Shown: positions 7,495-15,742, counted from the first letter of the stretch. The stretch: 32,561 bases of DNA from Candidatus Tayloriibacteriota bacterium (GCA_903893855.1 CAITNV010000054.1:1-32561); one strand, 5' to 3'. Notes: a model not told the origin generated them from the letters alone. Program-made: numbers and translations.

Positions 7495-7818
7495 CTATTT
7501 TTTATCTAAAATCCTAATTGATCTGCCGATAACCATAAACGCATACGCCCACAGAAATGGCAACCAGAATGGCATTATTCCAAACAGACTATGCCGGTTA
7601 AAGGTCTCTACACCAGTTGAGATGAAAAAGTATTCTGAAAAAAAAAGACCTACGAAACCGAATATTAGAAATGTCCAATCATTCGGCTCTCGTTTAAAAG
7701 TAAGCGTCAATAAAATAAACAGTGTGTATATACCAGCCAGAATAAAATCATTCTCAACAATGGGTATGAGACCGATCATTACGAGGATAATGAAAATGTA
7801 GAAAAATATTTTTCTCAC
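7495..7818 (-). CDS. Small integral membrane protein
   Basis: A 107-residue protein with about four hydrophobic segments: residues 4-21, 25-41, 47-66 and 80-98. It ends in a basic tail (RSIRILDKK), which suggests a cytoplasmic C-terminus. No family is recognised. It lies 12 bp after the 62-residue gene in the same direction and so may be the third gene of the zeta-toxin operon. Confidence 0.6.
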   Translation of the reverse strand: MRKIFFYIFIILVMIGLIPIVENDFILAGIYTLFILLTLTFKREPNDWTFLIFGFVGLFFSEYFFISTGVETFNRHSLFGIMPFWLPFLWAYAFMVIGRSIRILDKK

Positions 7819-7830
7819 ATTTTTACTTAA

Positions 7831-8019
7831 TTAAATCTCAACACTCTGAGCCTGCTTGAACACCTTCATCTGGTCCTCGTTAGCTTTACGAGCGGCTTCA
7901 GTAAACACTTTTTTTTGTTCATCAGCAGATGCGTGCATGAAAAAGTCCGAAAGACCCTTATATTTCTCAGGACCCTCTATTTTCTTGCCTTTAAACATGC
8001 TTTTTATTATTTTCAGCAT
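7831..8019 (-). CDS. 62-aa protein overlapping the zeta toxin gene; candidate antitoxin
   Basis: A small, charged, helical-looking protein (central segment DFFMHASADEQKKVF). It overlaps the end of the zeta-like kinase gene by 7 bp, so translation is likely coupled. Known zeta/PezT toxins are held inactive by a small helical partner (epsilon/PezA), normally encoded before the toxin. Here the small gene comes after it, and no helix-turn-helix as in PezA is visible. The antitoxin role is inferred from size and coupling only. A housekeeping partner of the kinase is the alternative. Confidence 0.6.
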   Translation of the reverse strand: MLKIIKSMFKGKKIEGPEKYKGLSDFFMHASADEQKKVFTEAARKANEDQMKVFKQAQSVEI

Positions 8020-8735
8020 AGTAATTTCTCTAAATCATCCTTAGTATACCCCACTCCAACATAATGTTCAATCTGTGGGCCGTCTGCCTTGATTTCAACA
8101 ACTTCTTCGACAGCGTGTGTTTCGAAGTTCTTTTTTACAAGAAATATAACAACTCTTTCATCAAAATCTTTTCGTATTCGATCGATTGTGTGTCGAGATT
8201 CTATAAAACGCTCAATAAAAGCTGACTTCGGTATATTTCGACCTTCTAGCGTCTCCCGAGCTATCGTAAACTTCCAAGCTACTTCTGGTTTCTGGTATAC
8301 ATAAAAAATACGGACTTGACGACCCTTATCAAGTGAACGTTTTATATTACGGGCTGACTTTTCGTATTTTGAAAATGTCCCATCGAGCAGAAAAGTTTGT
8401 TTATTATCTATAGCAACATCGTGAATCTTATCAACGATAATAGAAATAGCTCCTTGGAAAAGATATGAATTACTACCACGATAGTCCGGCAGATAATGTC
8501 GCAGATCGTCCCCATCGATACGGATTACTTTATGTTTCTGGTACCTCTCGAGACTTTCAATGAGGTTCTTAGAATATTCAGTTTTACCTGCACCAGGTGA
8601 TCCAGCCATGAAAACTGAGAATGTCTGTTCGTCCGGCGCAAATTTTGCTATGTCTGTTAGCTCCTTGGCAATTCGTTTTTTATTTTGCCGAGCGAATACT
8701 TCAGCAATTTGTTTTATTTTTTCTGCTTCGTCCAT
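8013..8735 (-). CDS. Zeta-toxin family kinase
   Basis: About 240 residues with a P-loop GSPGAGKT near residue 45 and an IDGDDLR motif near residue 73 that matches the substrate-site region of zeta toxins and related small kinases. Zeta toxins phosphorylate UDP-N-acetylglucosamine and block cell-wall synthesis; other members of this P-loop group act on different small substrates. The ORF track starts at 8750, but TACAAT at 8742-8747 with a 6-base spacer puts transcription start on the ATG at 8735 (MDEAEK), so I prefer that start. The next gene, a 62-residue protein, overlaps by 7 bp. A promoter for the divergent membrane-protein operon lies in the 105-bp gap upstream. Confidence 0.82.
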   Translation of the reverse strand: MDEAEKIKQIAEVFARQNKKRIAKELTDIAKFAPDEQTFSVFMAGSPGAGKTEYSKNLIESLERYQKHKVIRIDGDDLRHYLPDYRGSNSYLFQGAISIIVDKIHDVAIDNKQTFLLDGTFSKYEKSARNIKRSLDKGRQVRIFYVYQKPEVAWKFTIARETLEGRNIPKSAFIERFIESRHTIDRIRKDFDERVVIFLVKKNFETHAVEEVVEIKADGPQIEHYVGVGYTKDDLEKLLC

Positions 8736-8741
8736 GGCATA

Positions 8742-8747
8742 ATTGTA
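8742..8747 (-). promoter_or_regulatory. -10 box of the zeta-like kinase gene, predicted leaderless
   Basis: TACAAT on the minus strand, 6 bases before ATG 8735. It overlaps the first codons of the longer ORF starting at 8750, which is the reason for choosing the shorter start. Confidence 0.55.
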
Positions 8748-8804
8748 CATGAATTAAAAGATCGTGCCTCACAACCACATCTCTCTATTCTCCACATATC
8801 GTGG

Positions 8805-8810
8805 TATAAT
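8805..8810 (+). promoter_or_regulatory. -10 box (TATAAT) of the membrane-protein operon
   Basis: A perfect TATAAT in GTGGTATAAT, giving a start near 8817 and a roughly 39-nt AT-rich leader without a Shine-Dalgarno site before ATG 8856. Confidence 0.55.
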
Positions 8811-8855
8811 ACTTCACGACTTACTTAATTAATTATTAAAATATTATTTAAAACA

Positions 8856-9272
8856 ATGCAAGATCAAGTATCAAATAACGTGACTCCTGCCCCAGAAAAT
8901 GTAACAGCCCCCGTAGCGAGCGCATTGAACCAAACAAATACAAATGAAAGTCATCCTAAACTCGCCCGTTTTCTGAGAATATTTAAGTGGATAACATTAT
9001 TTTTTGTAATTATTTCACTTATCTATCCTGTTACAACAGGGGTTTTTACGCACTCAGTAACTGAACAGTTCATATGGCCTATCTTAGGCCTCGTATCGTT
9101 TCTAGTATCTTGGCACTTGCTCAAAAAAGGAAATATTGTCCCTGCGTTTATACTCATGCTCATTGCATTCGCTTTATCTTTCCTTGCGGTGATAGGTATC
9201 GTAATACTATTGTTCCTCGTCTTGCCAATGATGTGGCAAATATTATTTATGCTCGCAGGTGGAGGTCATTAA
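8856..9272 (+). CDS. Small membrane protein, first gene of an operon
   Basis: A 138-residue protein: about 35 polar residues (Asn, Thr, Pro and Ala rich), then three hydrophobic segments at about 47-66, 72-90 and 97-125. No family is recognised. It is followed after 15 bp by a six-segment membrane protein and then by a secreted protein, so the three probably act at the cell envelope. No Shine-Dalgarno site is visible; the TATAAT at 8805 is the likely promoter. Confidence 0.65.
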   Translation: MQDQVSNNVTPAPENVTAPVASALNQTNTNESHPKLARFLRIFKWITLFFVIISLIYPVTTGVFTHSVTEQFIWPILGLVSFLVSWHLLKKGNIVPAFILMLIAFALSFLAVIGIVILLFLVLPMMWQILFMLAGGGH

Positions 9273-9287
9273 TTAATAATTTCACAC

Positions 9288-10118
9288 ATGGAACCACAAA
9301 ATCAGCGCAGGACAATATCTACTCTCATCAACACTGATATACAAGTCTTTAAACTTATCCATAAAAAGTTCAGCCTATTCGTACCGTTTCTAATCTCAAT
9401 CGTAGCAATATTTGCAGTCGTTCTAATTCCATTAATAACTGGTTTCAATGGTCAGGTATTAGCATACTTATACAGACATTTTAGTTACACTCATTTTATC
9501 AATCTTTCATTCCCAATTGAAGTATTCATATACTCGTTTATTTGTTGCGCTTTGTATACCCTTAGCTATGTCTTCCTCGGGTATATATTGAGAAAGAAAT
9601 ACTTACACATACAAGAAAGCCCGACTACGGTACTCACTAGATATGTAAAACTTTCAGGATATATCCTCCTACTCGCTTGCACGTGGTTCATCATCTTATG
9701 CACAATCGGTGGACGTCGAAGGAATGGTATTTCATTTCTTGTCACGAGGAGCCTCACAGATATATTAACGATATTCAAACTATTCCTCTATATAAATCTT
9801 GTCCGCGTATCACTTGGTGATGAAAAGAGTGATTTCAAACAAACATACGAATATGTCAAAAAAGACACCTATCAAATACTTACCATCTGGTTTGGTAGCG
9901 GACTGCTGGTATCGATGATATGTTTCGTATGTATCGTCCTTCTTGCCGTCTTTGGAAAAGCTGGCTTCATTCCAAATACAATTACCGTGCAAGACATCGT
10001 AGCTCCAGCAATCTTTCTTGGATTTGGTTTTGTATTAATTTTTCGAGCATTCGCAGAACAAATTGGGACTTTTGCAGTTTACTTGAAGTATAAAAGTAAC
10101 GTGGATATTTTAAATTAA
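9288..10118 (+). CDS. Polytopic membrane protein
   Basis: A 276-residue protein with about six hydrophobic segments, at roughly residues 30-55, 68-100, 118-138, 155-172, 200-228 and 236-262. The hydrophilic loops are short and there is no catalytic motif I recognise. It lies 15 bp after one membrane protein gene and 12 bp before a gene for an exported protein, so it is the middle gene of a three-gene envelope operon. Its general look resembles uncharacterised multi-pass membrane domains. Function is unknown. Confidence 0.68.
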   Translation: MEPQNQRRTISTLINTDIQVFKLIHKKFSLFVPFLISIVAIFAVVLIPLITGFNGQVLAYLYRHFSYTHFINLSFPIEVFIYSFICCALYTLSYVFLGYILRKKYLHIQESPTTVLTRYVKLSGYILLLACTWFIILCTIGGRRRNGISFLVTRSLTDILTIFKLFLYINLVRVSLGDEKSDFKQTYEYVKKDTYQILTIWFGSGLLVSMICFVCIVLLAVFGKAGFIPNTITVQDIVAPAIFLGFGFVLIFRAFAEQIGTFAVYLKYKSNVDILN

Positions 10119-10130
10119 AAAAACACACTT

Positions 10131-10943
10131 ATGAAAACAAAAATAATATCAGCAACATCAACATTAATCGTCGGTTTATTAGTCCTCCCCACGGTAACTT
10201 TCGCTTCATGGTGGAATCCATTTACATGGTTTACCACAGCCACTCCCCAGCCAATGCCAGAACTTGTTGTTGAAGCTGTGTCTCTCACTGATCTAGTTTT
10301 TAATAAATATTGTGTTACTCCACCAACAATAAATTACAAGAACACGGATTATTCAGACGCATATATTAAAAGCCTCGGCAATATGGACACAATTGATTTC
10401 GAGAATACATTAAATAACAGTAAGGTTAGTGGTGCTCAATTACCTGAAGCCCTTTATTATTTCGGCTTTAAACTAACTCAAAAAGGCCTTGTGGACGATA
10501 GTCTCAGAATGTATAAATGTGCAGCTGAAAATTATTATGACATTCAAGCAATGTATCGTATGGCAAGCGTATATGACAGCGGCACTGATAGTATCCAGAA
10601 ACAGCTTCCAAATGCATATATAGGAAATAAGATCGCAGTTGATTACAACAAAGCGTATTACTGGCTCGTAGCTTTGATATACAGTGCTAAGCAAGAGAAG
10701 ACGAATTTCCTCGACACCAACACTCAGCGAGGATGGAACACAATAGCGATGCTTGATGATATACAAAACACTCACAAGATCACGGGTGATATTAAAAAGA
10801 TAGAAACTGATGCTATTAAATTTGTAGCGAAAAGATATCCTAATGTTACGACAGCTCAAGGGAGCGTTGGCGCGCATGGGCTTGGAGTTTCATTAAATAA
10901 TTCAACGGCATCAAGTTCAACTTTGCATGCACCGGCAATTTAA
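10131..10943 (+). CDS. Exported protein with Sel1/TPR-like repeats
   Basis: A 270-residue protein with an N-terminal signal peptide (MKTKIISATS, hydrophobic core, then FASWW). Residues 105-200 contain helical-repeat signatures such as AMYRMASVYDSG and KAYYWLVALIYSA, typical of Sel1-type repeats that mediate protein contacts. Two cysteines occur in the mature part, one in the repeat region. It is the last gene of the three-gene envelope operon and probably works at the outer face of the membrane as a binding partner of the other products. The repeat assignment is by eye. Confidence 0.6.
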   Translation: MKTKIISATSTLIVGLLVLPTVTFASWWNPFTWFTTATPQPMPELVVEAVSLTDLVFNKYCVTPPTINYKNTDYSDAYIKSLGNMDTIDFENTLNNSKVSGAQLPEALYYFGFKLTQKGLVDDSLRMYKCAAENYYDIQAMYRMASVYDSGTDSIQKQLPNAYIGNKIAVDYNKAYYWLVALIYSAKQEKTNFLDTNTQRGWNTIAMLDDIQNTHKITGDIKKIETDAIKFVAKRYPNVTTAQGSVGAHGLGVSLNNSTASSSTLHAPAI

Positions 10944-10962
10944 GCATAACTAGCTTGTAGGT

Positions 10963-10968
10963 TATAAT
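10963..10968 (+). promoter_or_regulatory. -10 box of the 346-aa gene, predicted leaderless
   Basis: TATAAT followed by 7 bases and then ATG 10976. No Shine-Dalgarno site is present. Confidence 0.6.
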
Positions 10969-10975
10969 TCATCAC

Positions 10976-12016
10976 ATGGAAACACCGAAATCATTTGATG
11001 AATCAGCACCCGTACCGACGGACCATATCGAAAAATCAAAAGAACAGGTTTTCGGCGAGCAAATTTCGGCGTATTTGGAAAGTCCACATTTTCTAAATTT
11101 CCTCCATGAATTACCCGATGAGTATAGAGAAAAGGCATTAGGAATAGTCATCGAATACTTTATCATCAACACTGATGGAAATAATGTAGAGACTTTTCAA
11201 GAAAGGATTAAGGGAATACATTTTGATCGATTACATCCTGAAGACGAGGACAGTTTGCAAAGCGCAATATACATGTCTGTTGTCGAACGATTGGGTTTTA
11301 AGGAACCACTAAACAAACTGGATGAGAAAGTTGTTTTTGACTATTTCGTGGAAAACTATATAAAAAACGGATATTTTTTCCACGGTTTTAATGGGACTTT
11401 TGAAGATGTAATTAGAGAAAAAGGCCTAACTCCAGATGAGAGACTGTGGGATACGGAAGACCTTAAAGCAATAACAGAAATCGGGACAAAACATGGTAAG
11501 CCAATGTTGCTCGGTTGGCACAGTATCAATTCTGAAGGAAAGATTTTCTTTGATGCACATACGAAAAATATGTATCGGTATGCGGTAGCTTCTCCTGAAT
11601 GGTTTGCGCACTTCGTGGCGGAAGGTAATCATGTGGAACCTACCGGTGATAATAAAAAAGTTTTTTACACGAGAAACTACGACAAGGCTCGCGCAAATGT
11701 TGTACAGACCTGCAGAGACATGGCGCTGGACCCAGAAGAAGAGAGTCGAGTCATGGCATTCTTTGAAAAATATTGGAAATTATTGGCTCAAGAGAAATCA
11801 AAACCAAAGCTTGCCCTCATTAAACGCACCGCAATCGAGCCCATTGATAAACTTAATGATTTTTATACGTACGAGAATTTTAAAACATTTGGTTTCGATA
11901 ATGTACTTAAGGGATTATTAAGATGGGAAGATAGCGATCAAAGTATACAAGAAGCAATTACGCCCGAGAATATCGTTATTGTTGATTTGCCTGAATATAA
12001 GGCGGTTCATATTTAA
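10976..12016 (+). CDS. Hypothetical protein with ADP-ribosyltransferase-like features
   Basis: A 346-residue soluble protein. Residues 128-160 read FFHGFNGTFEDVIREKGLTP, resembling the opening of ADP-ribosyltransferase-like folds (a His-Gly, then a helix ending in a GL turn). Residues 200-215 (YRYAVASPEWFAHFV) resemble the following strand-helix with an S/T-P step. The last residues (IVIVDLPEYKAV) could be the closing strand. The N-terminal 120 residues and the region 230-310 are helical and unrecognised. A toxin, RNA 2'-phosphotransferase-like enzyme or stress protein are all possible. The fold assignment is tentative. The gene is single, with its own leaderless promoter. Confidence 0.55.
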   Translation: METPKSFDESAPVPTDHIEKSKEQVFGEQISAYLESPHFLNFLHELPDEYREKALGIVIEYFIINTDGNNVETFQERIKGIHFDRLHPEDEDSLQSAIYMSVVERLGFKEPLNKLDEKVVFDYFVENYIKNGYFFHGFNGTFEDVIREKGLTPDERLWDTEDLKAITEIGTKHGKPMLLGWHSINSEGKIFFDAHTKNMYRYAVASPEWFAHFVAEGNHVEPTGDNKKVFYTRNYDKARANVVQTCRDMALDPEEESRVMAFFEKYWKLLAQEKSKPKLALIKRTAIEPIDKLNDFYTYENFKTFGFDNVLKGLLRWEDSDQSIQEAITPENIVIVDLPEYKAVHI

Positions 12017-12116
12017 TTTCTTGAACACGCTTTGTGTAGTTATTTACAATACTAAATAATTGTGAAATATATCAATAAGATCTTTTCACCAAAAAACCAC
12101 GAACTAATAAAACCTA

Positions 12117-12596
12117 ATGCATAGCACGATAGTCTTAGGCAGTAGCCCACCAAGTTGGTGGCACCGGCACGCAATCAAAGTTAATGTCAAGAAACTTGAT
12201 CCACAGATCGCACAAGATCAAGTCGAGCTTGAATCAAGTACCGTTGAAGTAACTGTTGGTCAAATTGAGAGTGGTATATGGCGTGTGGGCTGGAAAATAC
12301 TACACGGACCAATCAGTCTCGACTCTGATGAATCTGGCGGGCAACGTTTCTTTACGACCGAGGAACTTCTCGCAACCTTCGGACTCAACGAATTCGAGGG
12401 ACTAAGCGAAGCGTTCAATCTCGAGTATGGCGCCCACACCGCAGTCCCCGGCAAATACATCCGTTACGGCCGATGGCTAAATATCCCCTGCCCCGGCACC
12501 GGATGTGACGGCGACCCCGATGTATCGATCTTGGTTGAAGAGACGATCCAAGCGGCAATAATTAAACTCGTCGAATCGAATGTCGTGCCACAATAA
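12117..12596 (+). CDS. Hypothetical soluble protein
   Basis: A 159-residue acidic protein with predicted beta-rich N-terminal half and a short cysteine-containing segment (NIPCPGTGCDGDPD) near residue 125 that could bind metal or form a disulfide. No family is recognised. A weak -10 box (TAATAA, 12105-12110) lies 6 bases before the ATG, fitting the leaderless pattern seen elsewhere in the window. A clear intrinsic terminator follows the stop, so this is a single-gene unit. Confidence 0.6.
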   Translation: MHSTIVLGSSPPSWWHRHAIKVNVKKLDPQIAQDQVELESSTVEVTVGQIESGIWRVGWKILHGPISLDSDESGGQRFFTTEELLATFGLNEFEGLSEAFNLEYGAHTAVPGKYIRYGRWLNIPCPGTGCDGDPDVSILVEETIQAAIIKLVESNVVPQ

Positions 12597-12625
12597 GACC
12601 ACCATTTTGGTTGGTCTTTTTTTAT
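12594..12625 (+). terminator. Intrinsic terminator of the 159-aa gene
   Basis: AAGACCA(C)C pairs with GG(T)TGGTCTT across an ATTTT loop, followed by TTTTTTTAT. It begins at the stop codon of the gene. Confidence 0.85.
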
Positions 12626-12682
12626 ATCAAATTACTATATTAAACTTATAAAAATTTTGTCGTGCAGTCTACAATTAAATGC

Positions 12683-12688
12683 TACTAT
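12683..12688 (+). promoter_or_regulatory. -10 box of the DUF2330-like gene, predicted leaderless
   Basis: TACTAT preceded by TGC (extended -10) and followed by 6 bases and ATG 12695. It decides the start in favour of 12695 over the GTG at 12662. Confidence 0.55.
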
Positions 12689-12694
12689 TACAGC

Positions 12695-13972
12695 ATGAAA
12701 ACAAGACATATTATCGCATCGTCACTCATTATTATTTTATCAGTAGCACTATTCTCATTCTCCTCTGCATATGCTTGCGGTTGCGGCGTCCTCATAACTT
12801 CGGGTGATAAAGGCTCTTGGGCATATGGTGAAGATTCCACTGAGAAATCCTTCATCAATCTCGATAAAGGTGTTGAGAAATTAATCATTAGCCTTGATAT
12901 CAAAAATACTTCGAAAGATTCAGTATTAGTAATCCCCGTCCCTGCTCAACCGGCCACAGTTACCACCGATATACTCGGCGACGTACCTCATATTAGTGGC
13001 TACGATGTTGAAACAGTTGCCCGAGGAAATATAACCCACATTCGTGATGCGCTTCTTGTTACCCAGATTTATCCTGCCGTACCATTGTTTTTATCTGAAA
13101 CTATGAGAAGCATAGGAGACCAAGAAAGCGGTGCTTTTCAGCTTGGCACAAATTCCCCGATCGGTAGTGGCATTACCGTGTACCAACACCTCGAGAAGAA
13201 CGGTATGATCGCTGAAGTGCTTGGGGCTTCAAGCTCAGATGCGCTCTATAGTTACCTTACGGGAAAAGGCCTAAAGGTAGACAAAGACTCAATTCCAATA
13301 TTCCGAGACTATATAAACGATAATTTCTCTTTCATTGTCTCATGGATCAACCCGTCAAATGTTGACGCGAGCGCTCGAGGTATACTCGCTAGCTTCCCTG
13401 CTACAGAAATGTTCTATCCACTAAAACCGGGTTCAGCATATTCAGGCCTCGGTGCGACCAAAACCATTACAGTAATCGGACATGTTAGTCCAAAGATCTA
13501 TAGTGATATCAAGGACAGCACTTTTGTTAATTACCTTTACTCGGACGAAGGCTCGTCATTTAAAGACTTTTTTACTTCTGAAGACGGCTTTGCTTTCACC
13601 AAAATAACAATATTTGCAAAACCCTCGGCACTCACGCAGGATCTCTACATCTCAAACGCTACACCTTTGCGAATATATAATGCCCAATTTATTAACCTTT
13701 ATCCCGTGACATACGGCATTATCCTACTCCTCATCATATCGGCTTTGTCAGTCTGTATTACTGCGGGGATACTGTATCGGAATGAACTAACATGGACTAA
13801 ACTATTGAGATTATTCATCTCGTCCTGCTTTACAATTATCGGAACTGCAGTTGGATCTAGATTATGCTTGGAAAATAAAAGAATTAAATACGTTCTGTTA
13901 CATTCAATACTATTTACCGCAATTACGCTTAGCGTATGGTATACGATTTTTGCAACGTTTCGAAACTGGTAG
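12695..13972 (+). CDS. DUF2330-like exported membrane-anchored protein
   Basis: About 425 residues from ATG 12695. A signal peptide (MKTRHIIASS, hydrophobic core) ends before ACGCG, the cysteine-rich mature N-terminus seen in DUF2330 proteins. The central extracellular part includes GLKVDKDSIP and a FSFIVSWI strand that match the style of that family. Near the C-terminus are two hydrophobic segments, at about residues 345-370 and 400-420. The ORF track's start at 12662 (GTG) would put 11 residues ahead of the signal peptide and is less likely. The biochemical role of DUF2330 proteins is unknown. Surface location is well supported, the family name moderately. Confidence 0.72.
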   Translation: MKTRHIIASSLIIILSVALFSFSSAYACGCGVLITSGDKGSWAYGEDSTEKSFINLDKGVEKLIISLDIKNTSKDSVLVIPVPAQPATVTTDILGDVPHISGYDVETVARGNITHIRDALLVTQIYPAVPLFLSETMRSIGDQESGAFQLGTNSPIGSGITVYQHLEKNGMIAEVLGASSSDALYSYLTGKGLKVDKDSIPIFRDYINDNFSFIVSWINPSNVDASARGILASFPATEMFYPLKPGSAYSGLGATKTITVIGHVSPKIYSDIKDSTFVNYLYSDEGSSFKDFFTSEDGFAFTKITIFAKPSALTQDLYISNATPLRIYNAQFINLYPVTYGIILLLIISALSVCITAGILYRNELTWTKLLRLFISSCFTIIGTAVGSRLCLENKRIKYVLLHSILFTAITLSVWYTIFATFRNW

Positions 13973-14005
13973 CGGGATTTAATAGAAATCTTGTCCACAT
14001 TAGAT

Positions 14006-14011
14006 TATACT
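14006..14011 (+). promoter_or_regulatory. -10 box of the 439-aa gene, predicted leaderless
   Basis: TATACT followed by exactly 6 bases and ATG 14018. No Shine-Dalgarno site is present. Confidence 0.6.
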
Positions 14012-14017
14012 TAGACT

Positions 14018-15337
14018 ATGAAGCCCGAATCTAATTTCCTACCAGAACTTCCACCCAGAGAAGCGGTGTCGCGTGATGCCACCAGCATTTTACGTGCACA
14101 GCTCGAATCGTCCGAGCGACCGAGCACTTTTGACACTGAGATTATTAACCTACTTAAAGAGGTCTCAGGTAGTGAATCAAAATCAGCCATAGTAAATGAA
14201 CTTGCACGAAGAGGACTGATTGCAGGAACATTTATTGCGAGTAAAGCCATCGGTATTGTGGCAGGGCTCGGCGCCGGCGAAATGGGTAAAAATTACGCGA
14301 CGCACCGAGCAGGTGAATATTTATCGCGCTTTCTTCTCACTCCTCAAGCCGTTAAAGGCGCAGCGTCACATGTGGCAGGTGGAATAAAAGACACGGTCGG
14401 GAAAGCTGCGAGCGTAGTGACCGATGCTTTGCCAACAAGCGTGACATCTGGAATCCAATCAGCATGGAGTAGTGTCGTCAAGCATGTTCAAGACTTCGGA
14501 CACAGCGTCACGACGACACTTCCAGAAATGAATGGTGTTATTGATACGGCTTCACATAAGGCTCACGCTCTCGGTGAACTCGGCGATCAAGGCCTAACAG
14601 GATCAGTACACGCTGTTAATGAATACGTAGTCCAGCCCACCATCGATGTCACCGCAAAGGGTACCGGATATGCAGCATACCTCCCTTCTGCAACAATAGG
14701 ATACCTTGCAGGTAGTGCGCTATTCGGTGGAGCAGTGGGTGTGTACCAAGAAATTAAAAAAGAACATAGTTTCGCTGTCGTAAAAGAATTGATCGATACT
14801 ATGGAATCAAGTGTCGATGCAAGCAGAGAAAAAAGGGATGCTTGTTTGGAACTCATTGCGACATTCACAAAGATTTCGAATAAAGTTAAAGAAGTTGATA
14901 AACACGGTTACTCTTTCACCAGAGATCAATGGCTAGCTTTCGCCAGTGCGGTGCGTGAAGCAAAAGTCTATTTATTACGAGACAAAACCAAACCCGCAGA
15001 GATCATTGCAGACCCTGCTGTAAAGAAAGGCATGGAAGTTCAAAATGAAGTTGTCAGAGGAATAATTGATAATCAAAAAGGATTAACCGACGCCGATAGA
15101 GAATTGGCAACTGCCATACTAGGTCAATTCTGCACCGCTATTTCACAAGACATCGATCCTATCATGAGAGAGCATGCTGCCCACAACCATATCGCCTCAA
15201 GAATACAGCGCTATTCGGGAGTCTTCGTACGTAAAGGTTTCGCAGCGACTGGTCTACCCCTCTTATGGAGAGCGATGAAAGTGGCATTAGAGACCGGAAG
15301 TTTTGCAGCTCGATTAGCAATCCCTTTTATAAAATAA
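14018..15337 (+). CDS. Large hypothetical protein with Ala/Gly-rich hydrophobic helices
   Basis: A 439-residue protein without a signal peptide. Residues 65-90 and 222-245 are moderately hydrophobic, rich in Ala and Gly (GTFIASKAIGIVAGLGAGEMG; TIGYLAGSALFGGAVGVY). The stretch between them (110-200) is Ala/Ser/Val/Gly-rich and amphipathic. The C-terminal 180 residues are charged helices. This resembles membrane-inserting or pore-like helical proteins only in general composition, and no family is recognised. The next gene begins 4 bp after its stop, so the two form an operon. The promoter gives a leaderless message. Confidence 0.62.
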   Translation: MKPESNFLPELPPREAVSRDATSILRAQLESSERPSTFDTEIINLLKEVSGSESKSAIVNELARRGLIAGTFIASKAIGIVAGLGAGEMGKNYATHRAGEYLSRFLLTPQAVKGAASHVAGGIKDTVGKAASVVTDALPTSVTSGIQSAWSSVVKHVQDFGHSVTTTLPEMNGVIDTASHKAHALGELGDQGLTGSVHAVNEYVVQPTIDVTAKGTGYAAYLPSATIGYLAGSALFGGAVGVYQEIKKEHSFAVVKELIDTMESSVDASREKRDACLELIATFTKISNKVKEVDKHGYSFTRDQWLAFASAVREAKVYLLRDKTKPAEIIADPAVKKGMEVQNEVVRGIIDNQKGLTDADRELATAILGQFCTAISQDIDPIMREHAAHNHIASRIQRYSGVFVRKGFAATGLPLLWRAMKVALETGSFAARLAIPFIK

Positions 15338-15341
15338 ATAT

Positions 15342-15680
15342 ATGAATGAACAAAACAAACAATTTAATATGATAGCTGAATTCGTTGACGATCTATTTGG
15401 TGAAATTGGCATTGATCCAAATGTAAGTGACTTTGACAAGCTTCGCACTACCATCGAAGACCGAGTAATTGCCCGAGTCTTCCTTGAACTCGTCAATTCC
15501 CTCACCCCACAACAAGCCGAACTTGTTGCAAATGATCTTTCTGTCGGCGAAAAGGAAAACCCCGATGCAATATTTACCAAACTCGTTAAAGAAATTCCCA
15601 ACTTGCAAGGCATCATCATAGGAATTCTTGCGAAGATAAGACTCGAGCTTATTGCAGAGTTGAGAGTGATTTCAAAATAG
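15342..15680 (+). CDS. Small helical protein, DUF5663-like
   Basis: A 112-residue acidic, all-helical-looking protein. The arrangement of an FVDDLFGEIGI start, a middle ARVFLELVNSLTPQQAELV and a closing IPNLQGIIIGILAKIRLEL resembles DUF5663, a short helical domain of unknown function found in uncultivated bacteria. The match is from memory of the pattern, not a search. Translation is probably coupled to the 439-residue protein, whose stop lies 4 bp upstream, which suggests the two proteins interact. Confidence 0.58.
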   Translation: MNEQNKQFNMIAEFVDDLFGEIGIDPNVSDFDKLRTTIEDRVIARVFLELVNSLTPQQAELVANDLSVGEKENPDAIFTKLVKEIPNLQGIIIGILAKIRLELIAELRVISK

Positions 15681-15697
15681 CTTAGTTTTAAAAAAGT

Positions 15698-15727
15698 ATA
15701 AAAAATCCCCGCAAATAAAGCGGGGAT
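15698..15727 (-). terminator. Terminator of the Ter operon
   Basis: On the minus strand ATCCCCGC pairs with GCGGGGAT around TTTATTT, followed by TTTTTTAT. It ends the terC-terD-telA-vWA run. On the plus strand the same hairpin lacks a T-tract. Confidence 0.85.
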
Positions 15728-15742
15728 GTGAACACCAAAGAA

